DNA from: Terrabacter sp040702505
Lineage (GTDB): Bacteria > Actinomycetota > Actinomycetes > Actinomycetales > Dermatophilaceae
Direction of reading: 5' to 3'
Assembly (NCBI RefSeq): GCF_040702505.1
Contig: NZ_JBFBLC010000003.1
Coordinates: 124,001 to 188,000 of the forward strand
Length of the DNA: 64,000 nucleotides
Shown here: positions 18,071 to 26,050 of the stretch, in pieces
How the letters are laid out: each line of letters opens with the position of its first letter
Numbering within the stretch: the stretch's first letter is position 1
Program-made: the position numbers and the translations under genes
The notes under the pieces: model-generated
What the model was told of the DNA's origin: nothing
Databases searched by the model: none
Seen by the model: only the letters and a program-made list of their open reading frames with translations

Positions 18071-18228
18071 CCGGAGATCATCCCCGCTGCCGCGCTGCGA
18101 CGGGGCGGTTTGTGCGGATTGGGCTGTGAGCCGGACGGACCGCCCGAAGGCCCGACGGCCTCGCGTGGCACGATGGCCGCACCGACCGACCCACTACCGA
18201 CCCGACACCTCTTCTGGCAGGGAACCCC

Positions 18229-18768
18229 ATGAAGAAGCTCCTGACCGGTGCGCTGGCGCTCATGCTGTCCGCCTCGCTCGCAGCCTGCTCCACGTCGGAC
18301 GGGTCCGGTGCGCAGCCGTCGACCACCGGTCCGGCCGTGACGAGCTCCAGCACGGAGACCCCCGGCACCGACACCGCGGCACCGGGCGACACGGTGTCCT
18401 CGGCCGCCGTCCCGACGACCGCAGCACCGGCGGACCAGTCGACCCCCGAGGCGGCGATGACCTCCTGGCTCGCGGCGATGGTGTCGGGCGACGGCAACAC
18501 GGTGTGCCAGCTGATGTCGACGAACGGCAAGCCGATCCCGAGCATCCCCGGCGCGGCCGCGGCCTGCGGGAAGAAGATCACGCCGATGCTCGACCAGCTC
18601 AAGGAGCTGGGAGCCGCCTTCAAGGGGCTGAAGATCACCGGCGCCACGGTCAAGGGCGACACCGCCTCGTTCGAGAGCGTCACGACCGAGCCGGCGCTCG
18701 CGGCCGACGTCGTGCGCAGCTTCAAGGCCGTCCGGGTCGGGGGCAAGTGGTACATCACCCAGAGCTGA
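18229..18768 (+). CDS. Secreted lipoprotein with a DUF4878-like domain
   Basis: 179 aa. The signal peptide MKKLLTGALALMLSASLAAC gives a lipobox SLAAC with lipidated Cys20. A Thr/Ser/Ala/Pro-rich linker covers residues 21-70. The C-terminal 105 residues (AAMTSWLAAMVSGDGNTVCQLM onward, ending in VGGKWYITQS) look like a DUF4878/NTF2-type fold, in which the last strand with a Gly-Lys-Trp turn is characteristic. Two Cys in this domain (VCQLM and AACGKK) could form a disulfide. The role is unknown. The start is ATG 18229 with a GCAGGGA ribosome site upstream. Confidence 0.65.
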   Translation: MKKLLTGALALMLSASLAACSTSDGSGAQPSTTGPAVTSSSTETPGTDTAAPGDTVSSAAVPTTAAPADQSTPEAAMTSWLAAMVSGDGNTVCQLMSTNGKPIPSIPGAAAACGKKITPMLDQLKELGAAFKGLKITGATVKGDTASFESVTTEPALAADVVRSFKAVRVGGKWYITQS

Positions 18769-18966
18769 CGGCGAGCCGCTGACCGCTAGCGGCCGTATGC
18801 GTGAGCGCACCTCCCGGGCGCCGGCCAAGGCGCGGCATACGCCCGGGGAACGGCACGGCATACGGCCTCGGCGCCGCTGCCGCACGTCAGCGTGAGGTCA
18901 GGGGTGTGTGATGATTTGGTCAGGACGTACGGGGCGCGCCGGCGCGGCTCCGGGGAGGAGTGTGTC

Positions 18967-19644
18967 GTGAAGGGTCGGGTACTGGTCGTCGACGACGACC
19001 TCGCACTCGCCGAGATGCTCGGGATCGTGCTGCGCAACGAGGGGCTCGAGGTCACGCACGTGGCCGACGGCTCGGAGGCGCTGGCCGCGTTCCGGGACTC
19101 GCGAGCCGACCTGGTGCTGCTCGACGTCATGCTCCCCGGCCTCGACGGCATGGAGGTGTGCCGCCGCATCCGCGCCGAGAGCGGCGTCCCGATCGTCATG
19201 CTGACCGCCCGCACCGACACCGTCGACGTCGTCGTCGGCCTCGAGTCCGGCGCCGACGACTACGTCGTGAAGCCGTTCAAGCCGCAGGAGCTCATCGCCC
19301 GGGTGCGCGCCCGCCTGCGCCGCGGCGACGAGCCCGCCCCCGAGAAGCTCTCGATCGGTGACCTCGAGATCGACGTCGCGGGCCATTCGGTCAAGCGCGA
19401 CGGCCACCCGCTGTCGCTGACGCCGCTCGAGTTCGACCTGCTCGTGGCGCTCGCGCGCAAGCCGTGGCAGGTCTTCACCCGCGAGGTGCTGCTCGAGCAG
19501 GTGTGGGGGTACCGGCACGCGGGGGACACCCGCCTCGTCAACGTCCACGTCCAGCGGCTGCGCTCCAAGATCGAGCACGACCCCGAGCGGCCCGAGATCG
19601 TCGTGACGGTCCGCGGCGTGGGCTACAAGGCGGGCCCGTCCTGA
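18967..19644 (+). CDS. mtrA: Two-component response regulator MtrA
   Basis: 225 aa, OmpR family. The receiver domain has the acidic pair D9-D10 (VLVVDDDLAL), phospho-acceptor D53 in LLDVMLPG and K in DYVVKPF. The C-terminal winged helix (LTPLEFDLLVALARKPWQVFTREVLLEQVWG, then NVHVQRLRSKIE) binds DNA. MtrA is the essential actinobacterial regulator of cell-wall, division and osmotic-stress genes. The mtrA-mtrB-lpqB order here is the conserved one. GTG 18967 is chosen because GGGAGGAG ends 7 nt upstream; the frame is open further upstream. The preceding 200 nt hold two copies of the dispersed octamer. Confidence 0.95.
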   Translation: MKGRVLVVDDDLALAEMLGIVLRNEGLEVTHVADGSEALAAFRDSRADLVLLDVMLPGLDGMEVCRRIRAESGVPIVMLTARTDTVDVVVGLESGADDYVVKPFKPQELIARVRARLRRGDEPAPEKLSIGDLEIDVAGHSVKRDGHPLSLTPLEFDLLVALARKPWQVFTREVLLEQVWGYRHAGDTRLVNVHVQRLRSKIEHDPERPEIVVTVRGVGYKAGPS

Positions 19645-19645
19645 C

Positions 19646-21418
19646 ATGAGCCCGCGCGCGGCCACCAGCAGACCCGCGGGCTGGGCCTCGTGGGTCGGGT
19701 CCGTGCTGCGCGGCCTCTGGCACCGGGTGCTCCACCTGTGGCGGGCCTCGCTCGGCTTCCGAGTCGTCGTCGTGACGATGCTGCTCGGCATCCTGGTCCT
19801 CGCCGCCGTCGGCACCTACCTCTACGGCTCGATCGCGCAGGGCCTGGTCGACAGCCGGCAGCGGATCGCCGCCGAGGACAGCCTCCGCGACGCGACCGAT
19901 GCGCAGGGCCAGTTCGACTCCACCGACCAGACCGACACGCAGGCGAAGCTGACGCAGTTCGCCACGACGCTCATCAACTCCTACCGGCGTGACGCCGGCA
20001 ACGAGACGCGCTACGTCGTGCTCACCCGCTTCGACGACAACCCCTCGCCGGTCATCGTGGGCCCGATCGAGAGCGGCAGCGTCGGCGTCCGCTTCATCCC
20101 CGACGAGCTGCGCCGCGAGGTCGCGGCCCAGCCCAAGCGCCAGCACCTGCAGGTGGCGACCATCGAGGAGGGCAACACCAGCGTCTCGGCCGTCATCGTG
20201 GGGCAGAAGGTCGTGCTGCCGGTCGCGGGCGACTACGGGCTCTACTTCATCTACCCGATGGACCGCGAGCGAGAGATCATCAACTTCATCGGGCAGACCT
20301 TCCTCTTCGGTGGCGCTGCCCTGACCCTGCTCATCGGTGCCATCGCGTTCGTCGTGACCCGGCTCGTGGCCGACCCGGTGCGGCGGGCGGCCGCCGTCGC
20401 CGAGCGCTTCGCCGAGGGCAACCTCAACGAGCGCATGCGCGCCAAGGGCGAGGACGACCTCGCCCGCCTCGCCAACTCCTTCAACGGGATGGCGGCCTCG
20501 CTCCAGCAGCAGATCGGCCAGCTCGAGAACCTCTCGCGCGTCCAGCAGCGGTTCGTCTCGGACGTGTCGCACGAGCTGCGCACGCCGCTGACGACGATCC
20601 GCATGGCCGGCGACCTCATCCACGACTCCCGCGGCGACTTCGAGCCGACGGTCGCACGCTCCGCTGAGCTGCTGCGCGGCGAGCTCGACCGTTTCGAGTC
20701 CCTGCTCAGCGACCTGCTCGAGATCTCGCGGTTCGACGCCGGCGCGGCCGAGCTCGAGGTCGAGGCGAGCGACCTGCGCGGATGTGTCGAGCGGGCCGTC
20801 GACGCGCACCGCACGCTGGCAGCGCGCAAGGGCACCCAGCTGGTCGTCAACACCCCGCCGAGTCCGGTGATCGCCGACATGGACTCGCGCCGGATCGAGC
20901 GCATCCTGCGCAACCTCGTCTCCAACGCGGTCGAGCACGGCGAGGGCCGGCCCGTCGAGGTCACCATCGGCTCCAACGACACCGCCGTCGCGGTGACCGT
21001 GCGCGACCACGGGGTTGGACTGCGGCCCGGCGAGGCGGCCCTGGTCTTCACCCGGTTCTGGCGGGCCGACCCCGCTCGGGCCCGTACCACCGGGGGCACG
21101 GGGCTGGGCCTGGCGATCGCCCTGGAGGACGCGCGCCTGCACGGTGGCCGGCTCGAGGCCTGGGGCGCGCTCGGCGAGGGGTCGTGCTTCCGGCTCACGC
21201 TCCCGCGCAGGGCCGGGGCCACCATCACCGGCTCGCCGCTGCCGCTCAGCCCGCTCCTCGCGGAGGCGGCCCGGGCACGGGCCGGGGCGCCGGGCGACTC
21301 CGGGGGCGACGGCGCGCCGGGCGCCGGCCCGAGGGCCGGGGACCCCGCGGGCACGTCCAGTGCGGCCGACGACGACACGGTCCGGCTGCGCCGCATCGTG
21401 GTCGAGCGCGCGCCGTGA
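19646..21418 (+). CDS. mtrB: Sensor histidine kinase MtrB
   Basis: 590 aa. The first membrane helix is near residues 39-60 (FRVVVVTMLLGILVLAAVG). An extracytoplasmic sensor region of about 140 residues follows, then a second helix near 215-240. A HAMP domain (RLVADPVRRAAAVAERFAEGNL) leads to HisKA with the phospho-accepting His near residue 307 in SDVSHELRTPLTT. The HATPase domain has N-box NLVSNAVEHG and GTGLGLAIALEDARLHGG. The C-terminal 60 residues are low-complexity Gly/Ala/Pro. It starts 1 nt after mtrA and overlaps lpqB by 4 nt. In mycobacteria MtrB localises to the septum and LpqB modulates its activity. Confidence 0.95.
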   Translation: MSPRAATSRPAGWASWVGSVLRGLWHRVLHLWRASLGFRVVVVTMLLGILVLAAVGTYLYGSIAQGLVDSRQRIAAEDSLRDATDAQGQFDSTDQTDTQAKLTQFATTLINSYRRDAGNETRYVVLTRFDDNPSPVIVGPIESGSVGVRFIPDELRREVAAQPKRQHLQVATIEEGNTSVSAVIVGQKVVLPVAGDYGLYFIYPMDREREIINFIGQTFLFGGAALTLLIGAIAFVVTRLVADPVRRAAAVAERFAEGNLNERMRAKGEDDLARLANSFNGMAASLQQQIGQLENLSRVQQRFVSDVSHELRTPLTTIRMAGDLIHDSRGDFEPTVARSAELLRGELDRFESLLSDLLEISRFDAGAAELEVEASDLRGCVERAVDAHRTLAARKGTQLVVNTPPSPVIADMDSRRIERILRNLVSNAVEHGEGRPVEVTIGSNDTAVAVTVRDHGVGLRPGEAALVFTRFWRADPARARTTGGTGLGLAIALEDARLHGGRLEAWGALGEGSCFRLTLPRRAGATITGSPLPLSPLLAEAARARAGAPGDSGGDGAPGAGPRAGDPAGTSSAADDDTVRLRRIVVERAP

Positions 21419-23208
21419 GAAGGCGCTGGCTCGTGGGCCTGCTCGTCGCGGCCTGCCTGCTCCTCGCCGGCTGCGGGGGCCTGCCCAGCAGCGGGCCCGT
21501 GGTCGACGGCCGGGCCCTCGGTGAGGTGCTGAACGAACCGGTGCGCGTCGTGGCCGTGGGCCCACTCGACGGAGCGAGCCAGGAGGCGATCGTCCGCGGG
21601 TTCCTGCGGGCGGGGGAGGACACCGACGAGACGCATGCGACCGGCCAGATGTTCCTCGCTCCCCAGTCGCTCGACCTGTGGCGCTGGTCGAGCGAGGACG
21701 TCGTGGTCTACGACGGCGACGTCACCCTGCGCCGCATCGACGCGGACACGATCGAGGTCAGCGCGTCCGTCCTCGCGCGGCTCACACCCGATGGCCGCTA
21801 TCTCGAACAGCCCCCCGGCGCGCGAGAGACGGTCACCTTCGGGCTGACCAAGGTCGGGGGCGAGTGGCGGCTCGAGCTGCCGCCGGAGGGGTTCGGGCTG
21901 TGGCTCGACATCGACCAGTTCAACCGCGTCTACACCAACCGCTTCGTCTACTACGTCAGCCGCGGCGGCCGAGACCTCGTGCCCGACTCGCGGTGGTTCC
22001 CCATCGGCACCCGCCTCGCCACGACCCTGGCGCGCGCGCAGCTGAGCGCGGTACCCGACTACCTGAGCGGAGCCGTCACCACCGGCGTGCCCGCGGGCAC
22101 CCGCCTGGCGGTCAACGCCGTGCCGGTCGCGAGCGGCAAGGCCCAGGTCAACCTCAGCAGCGAGGCACTGTCTGCAGACCCGGCCGCCCGCGCTGCCATG
22201 TGGGCCCAGCTGACCAAGACGCTGAGCCAGGTCTCGTCGGTGGGTTCGGTCTCCCTGGCCGTGGACAACACGCCGCTCGAGCTGCCCGGAGGCATCACCT
22301 CGGTGGCCTCTGCGGCAGATCTCGGCTACGACGTCGTCCAGCGAGCCTTCTCGGACACGGCCCTGCTGCGCAGCGGCGACACCCTGCGCCGCATCGACCC
22401 GCGCTACGTGCCGGACATCCAGCCCGCCAAGCGCCCGGACCTGAAGCCCAAGGGCGGCGACGTCGCGCAGATCCCCGACTCGTGGGTCGACCTCGCCCTG
22501 TCCGACGACGGCAAGCAGGTCGCCGGGGTGTCGACGGACCGGACCCTGCTGTCGGTCTGGCGCAGCACCGACCAGCCCCGACGGTTCTCCTCCTTCGCCT
22601 CGTCGCTGACCCGCCCGGTCTACGACACCAACGGCTACCTCTGGGTCGGCGGTCGTGACGCCGCGGGGCGTGGTCGGGTGTTCGCGCTGGACGCCGTCTC
22701 CAGCGACCCCGCCTCGGCGCCCAAGCCGGTGAGCGTGCCGTGGCTGGGCGGTCGTCGGGTCAAGGCGCTGTCGGTGTCGCCGGACGGCGCGCGAGTGCTG
22801 GTCCTGAACACCGACACGAACGGCCGGGACGACCGGCTCGACCTCTGCGGGATCGTGCGGGCCACCAACGGCGAGCCGCAGTCCCTGTCCCAGCCGCTGC
22901 AGCAGGCGCAGTCGCTGACCCGGATCCAGGCGGTCACCTGGATCGACGCCTTCAGCTTCGCGCTGCTCGGACAGGTGGGCGCGGGCGACCCGATGCGGCC
23001 GTGGCTGGCGACGGTCGGCGCCGGCGTCGACGGGACCCGACCGGGCGTCGGTCGCCTCGGCGCGGTGCCGGGCGCCGTCGCCATCACGACCGTCGGGGGG
23101 CCGCGTGGGCTCCTGCTCGTCACCAGCGACAAGCGCGTGCTCGCGAGGGCCGGCTCGAACTGGCCGCTCATCGAGCGGGGCAGCGACCTGCTCGTCCCCG
23201 GCGGCTGA
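21415..23208 (+). CDS. lpqB: Lipoprotein LpqB, MtrAB accessory factor
   Basis: 597 aa. A short signal peptide ends in lipobox LLLAGC (lipidated Cys20). Two domains follow: an N-terminal pair of GerMN-like domains (residues about 60-320, including GLWLDIDQFNRVYTNRFVYY and PAGTRLAVNAVPVASGKAQVNLS), then a C-terminal beta-propeller (WVDLALSDDGKQVAGVSTDRTLLSVW, LWVGGRDAAGRGRVFALD). LpqB sits on the outer face of the membrane and tunes MtrB. The GTG start overlaps the mtrB stop (GTGA) and is confirmed by the lipobox position. A 143-nt gap without features separates it from the next gene. Confidence 0.93.
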   Translation: MRRRWLVGLLVAACLLLAGCGGLPSSGPVVDGRALGEVLNEPVRVVAVGPLDGASQEAIVRGFLRAGEDTDETHATGQMFLAPQSLDLWRWSSEDVVVYDGDVTLRRIDADTIEVSASVLARLTPDGRYLEQPPGARETVTFGLTKVGGEWRLELPPEGFGLWLDIDQFNRVYTNRFVYYVSRGGRDLVPDSRWFPIGTRLATTLARAQLSAVPDYLSGAVTTGVPAGTRLAVNAVPVASGKAQVNLSSEALSADPAARAAMWAQLTKTLSQVSSVGSVSLAVDNTPLELPGGITSVASAADLGYDVVQRAFSDTALLRSGDTLRRIDPRYVPDIQPAKRPDLKPKGGDVAQIPDSWVDLALSDDGKQVAGVSTDRTLLSVWRSTDQPRRFSSFASSLTRPVYDTNGYLWVGGRDAAGRGRVFALDAVSSDPASAPKPVSVPWLGGRRVKALSVSPDGARVLVLNTDTNGRDDRLDLCGIVRATNGEPQSLSQPLQQAQSLTRIQAVTWIDAFSFALLGQVGAGDPMRPWLATVGAGVDGTRPGVGRLGAVPGAVAITTVGGPRGLLLVTSDKRVLARAGSNWPLIERGSDLLVPGG

Positions 23209-23351
23209 GCCGGACCTTATCCGAGCAAGGCGCCCTTCCGCCGCCGGCCGTGCCTCTGCCGCGTGACGTGCCGGTGTCCACACGTCTGCGCCGTCGGAGC
23301 GGTTCTCCACAGGGCGGCTCCGGACCTCGACCTGCGGGCGCCGGCTGAGGT

Positions 23352-24248
23352 GTGCTGGGCCCCGTGGGTTCCAGGGACGGTGCGCAGGCAGCACGGCCCA
23401 AGGGCGCGTCGGGTCTGGTGGCGCGGCTGCGCTCGTCCGAGCTGGCCGACCTCGTGCTGCCCCGCGAGTGCGGCGGCTGCCTGCGCCCCGGTTCGGACTG
23501 GTGCCTGCGGTGCGAACGGGCCCTCGGACAGCTCGCGTTCGTCGCCCCCGCCCTCGGCGCGCCCGCCTTCGGCGCGTCCGCCTTCGGCGCGTCCGCCCTC
23601 GGCCTGGCGTCCCGTGCGGGTAGCGGGTGCTCCGCGAGGGCGGAGCCGGCAGGGGCCGGGGGTGGAGGCCCGTGGGTGGTACCGCACCCGGCGCCCACGG
23701 ACATGCCACCGGTGTATGCGTGGGGCGTCTACGCCGACCCGCTGCGGGCCGTCGTGTCGGCCTGGAAGGACGCCGGACGGCGCGACCTCCTCGCCGTGCT
23801 GGTGCCGCTCCTCGCCGAGGCGCTGCACGGGGCGCTGACCGGGTCGGGCTGGCATGAGGGCGTTGCAGTCGTCGTGCCGGCGCCCTCGTCACGGCGCTCG
23901 GTGCGCCAGCGCGGCGACACGCCCATGGTCCGGCTGTGCGAGGCGGCCGTGGCAGCCCTGCCCGCTGGACCCGGCCCGGTGCTGCGCGTGGCCCCGGCCC
24001 TGCGGCACGTGCGCCGTGTGGAGGACCAGTCGGGCCTGGGCACCGCCGAGCGCCGCGGCAACCTCGGCGGCGCACTCGATGTCGATCCATTGTGGAGCAA
24101 CGTGATCCGCGGGCGTCGCTGCCTACTGGTCGACGACGTCGTCACGACGGGCGCCACGCTGGCCGAGGCGTCGCGGGCCCTCTGGGCCGCCGGCGCCCAC
24201 GAGATCGTGGGTGCTTCCATGGCGGCGACGCAGCGCACGAGGGGGTGA
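23352..24248 (+). CDS. ComF-family phosphoribosyltransferase-like protein
   Basis: 298 aa, in the Rv3242c position. The N-terminus has the ComF zinc cysteines (PRECGGCLRPGSDWCLRCERAL). The C-terminal PRTase domain shows VPAPSSRRSVRQRGDTPMVRLCEAA and the PRPP loop CLLVDDVVTTGATLAEAS near residue 257. ComF is needed for DNA uptake in competent bacteria, but most actinobacterial members are uncharacterised. Between the zinc region and the PRTase domain is an inserted repeat region (GAPAFGASAFGASALG) encoded by a 15-bp tandem repeat. GTG 23352 is used; no clear ribosome site is visible and a shorter start is possible. Confidence 0.8.
   Translation: MLGPVGSRDGAQAARPKGASGLVARLRSSELADLVLPRECGGCLRPGSDWCLRCERALGQLAFVAPALGAPAFGASAFGASALGLASRAGSGCSARAEPAGAGGGGPWVVPHPAPTDMPPVYAWGVYADPLRAVVSAWKDAGRRDLLAVLVPLLAEALHGALTGSGWHEGVAVVVPAPSSRRSVRQRGDTPMVRLCEAAVAALPAGPGPVLRVAPALRHVRRVEDQSGLGTAERRGNLGGALDVDPLWSNVIRGRRCLLVDDVVTTGATLAEASRALWAAGAHEIVGASMAATQRTRG
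23549..23602 (+). repeat. 15-bp tandem repeat inside the comF-like gene
   Basis: About 3.6 copies of CGCCTTCGGCGCGTC. The second and third (23564-23578, 23579-23593) are identical; the first has two changes. Being a multiple of three, it can expand or contract without breaking the frame, giving Gly-Ala-x-Ala-Phe repeats. Confidence 0.8.
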
Positions 24249-24360
24249 TCGTCACCGGGGGAACGCCGGCTTGCGAGCGGCGCCTGGGCCGGCGGGGTAA
24301 CGCCCACGCGAAGCCCTGTGTGTCGGCGGGGGACGGCTACCGGAGTCCTCGCCGCCCCAC

Positions 24361-24366
24361 TAGGGT
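24361..24366 (+). promoter_or_regulatory. -10 box upstream of hpf
   Basis: TAGGGT at 24361-24366 predicts a transcription start near 24373 and a leader of about 160 nt before the hpf GTG. A G+C-rich imperfect hairpin (about 24327-24358) lies just upstream. Confidence 0.4.
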
Positions 24367-24533
24367 CGAGGTATGAACCCCCGCCTCGGGGTAGCGGTCG
24401 CCGGCCGCCCCGGGACGCGATCGACGGGAAGGGGTGGTGCTGTTTCACCGGTGGGCCTGTCCAAGGTGACCAGAGCCCTGAACCACTCTCACTGCCCCCG
24501 CACGAAGAAGACGTGCGCGATCAAGGAGGAACT

Positions 24534-25184
24534 GTGGAGATCGTCGTCACTGGACGCCACGTCCAGATCCCCGACCGATTCCGTGAGCAGCTCGACGAGC
24601 GGCTGGCCAAGGTGCCCGCCCTCGCCCCCAAGGTGCACCGCATCGACGTCGTCGTCACGCACGAACGCGTCGCCCGCGGCTCCGAGAAGGTCGAGATCAC
24701 GTGCCACGCGAAGGGCCCCGTCATTCGGGCGGAGGCTTGTCTCGACGACAAGTTCGCCGCTCTCGACGCGGCCGTGGACAAGCTCATGGAGCGACTGAGG
24801 CGGGTGCACGACAAGCGGCGGGTGAGCCGCGGACGACGAATCCCGGAGTCCGTCGCACGGGCGACAGCGCGAGCCGACGCGTCCGGAGGGGCCTCCCTCG
24901 GTGAGCAGGAGCCGCTCGAGAGCGCCAACGGGCAGGTCGACGACCTCGACCGCTTCGGCGCCCTCGGCAACTCGCCGATCGAGGTCCGCGAGAAGATCCA
25001 CACCGCCGCGCCCATGACCCTGGAGGAGGCCGTGAACCAGATGGAGCTCGTCGGTCACGACTTCTTCCTCTTCCACGACAGCGACACCGACCGGCCGAGC
25101 GTGGTCTACCGGCGCCGTGGCTGGAGCTACGGCGTGCTGCACCTCGAGACCGAGGCCGACGCACCGGTGGCCGCCATCGGCTGA
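24534..25184 (+). CDS. hpf: Long-form ribosome hibernation-promoting factor
   Basis: 216 aa. The N-terminal RaiA/HPF domain (residues 1-105: EIVVTGRHVQIPDRFREQLDERLAKV, VEITCHAKGPVIRAEACLDDKFAALDAAVDKL) binds the small-subunit decoding region. A charged linker leads to the C-terminal dimerisation domain (PMTLEEAVNQMELVGHDFFLFHD, then RRRGWSYGVLHL), which in long HPFs joins two ribosomes into inactive 100S dimers. GTG 24534 is fixed by a strong ribosome site AAGGAGG at 24523-24529. It has its own -10 box and a long leader, so separate growth-phase control is plausible. A perfect hairpin terminator follows. Same place as Rv3241c. Confidence 0.93.
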   Translation: MEIVVTGRHVQIPDRFREQLDERLAKVPALAPKVHRIDVVVTHERVARGSEKVEITCHAKGPVIRAEACLDDKFAALDAAVDKLMERLRRVHDKRRVSRGRRIPESVARATARADASGGASLGEQEPLESANGQVDDLDRFGALGNSPIEVREKIHTAAPMTLEEAVNQMELVGHDFFLFHDSDTDRPSVVYRRRGWSYGVLHLETEADAPVAAIG

Positions 25185-25236
25185 CGCCCCGCGCGGGTCG
25201 GGCCGCCCACGGTCGACCGCGCATCGACAGCGCCCG

Positions 25237-25271
25237 CTCGGGGCGCTCCTCAACCGGAGGAGCGCCCCGAG
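25237..25271 (+). terminator. hpf terminator hairpin
   Basis: CTCGGGGCGCTCCTC (25237-25251) pairs perfectly with GAGGAGCGCCCCGAG (25257-25271) around a 5-nt loop, 53 nt after the hpf stop. No T-run. Confidence 0.75.
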
Positions 25272-25363
25272 TGCCTCCCGGGCGACCGGCACGGCAAGCT
25301 TCGGGACGCGCGCCGGCGCCGGGGTGCGGCCGTTCGGTCGGTGCTCTGCGCCAAGATGGGGAC

Positions 25364-26050
25364 GTGAACCTGCCACCCGACGTCATCCGGGTCCTCATCG
25401 TCGACGACCACGCCCTCTACCGCCGCGGCCTGCAGACCGTCCTCGCGGTCGAGGACGGCATCGAGGTCGTGGGCGAGGCCGCCGACGGGGTGGAGGCCGT
25501 CGACCAGGCGGAGGAGACCCTCCCCGACGTCATCGTCATGGACGTCGGCATGCCCAAGCGCGGGGGCATCGACGCGTGCCGCGTCATCAAGCAGCGCGTC
25601 CCGTCCGCGCGGATCCTCATGCTGACCAGCTCCGACGACGAGGCCAACCTCTTCGAGGCGGTCCGGGCCGGCGCCAACGGCTACCTGCTCAAGGACGTGC
25701 CGCCCGAGGAGGTCGCGGCCGGCATCCGCAGCGTCTTCCACGGGCAGTCGCTCCTCTCGCCGCTGATGGCCTCCAAGCTGCTCGAGGAGTTCAAGCAGAT
25801 CAGCCAGCGCGAACCGGCGCCGGCCCCGATGTCGGGGCTCGAGCTGCCGCGCCTGACCGACCGCGAGCTCGAGATCCTCAAGCTCGTCGCCCGCGGCCGC
25901 CTCAACCGTGAGATCGCGGGCGAGCTGTTCATCTCCGAGAACACCGTGCGCAACCACATCCGCAACATCCTCGACAAGCTGCAGATGCACTCGCGGATGG
26001 AAGCGGCGATGTATGCGGTGCGCCAGCGCCTGATCGACCCCGGCGAGTGA
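25364..26050 (+). CDS. NarL/LuxR-type response regulator
   Basis: 228 aa. The receiver domain has D14-D15 (VLIVDDHALYRRG), phospho-acceptor D60 in VIVMDVGMPKRGG and YLLKDVPPEE. The LuxR-type HTH at the C-terminus reads PRLTDRELEILKLVARGRLNREIAGELFISENTVRNHIRNI. No histidine kinase is adjacent, so its partner is unknown. GTG 25364 follows a weak -10 (CAAGAT), consistent with a leaderless start. The stop overlaps the next gene by 4 nt. Placement between hpf and secA differs from mycobacteria. Confidence 0.88.
   Translation: MNLPPDVIRVLIVDDHALYRRGLQTVLAVEDGIEVVGEAADGVEAVDQAEETLPDVIVMDVGMPKRGGIDACRVIKQRVPSARILMLTSSDDEANLFEAVRAGANGYLLKDVPPEEVAAGIRSVFHGQSLLSPLMASKLLEEFKQISQREPAPAPMSGLELPRLTDRELEILKLVARGRLNREIAGELFISENTVRNHIRNILDKLQMHSRMEAAMYAVRQRLIDPGE

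Noticed and set aside
20251..24090. Long minus-strand open frame opposite mtrB, lpqB and comF
   Set aside because: Arg/Pro/Ala-rich antisense shadow without motifs; the plus-strand genes are unmistakable.
24249..24372. Known riboswitch (c-di-AMP or cobalamin) before hpf
   Set aside because: Some short G-rich similarities only; conserved cores of these classes are not present.
24373..24798. Leaderless ORF at ATG 24373 overlapping hpf
   Set aside because: It sits right after a -10 box, but its product has no family pattern and it runs through hpf in another frame; the hpf ribosome site is strong.
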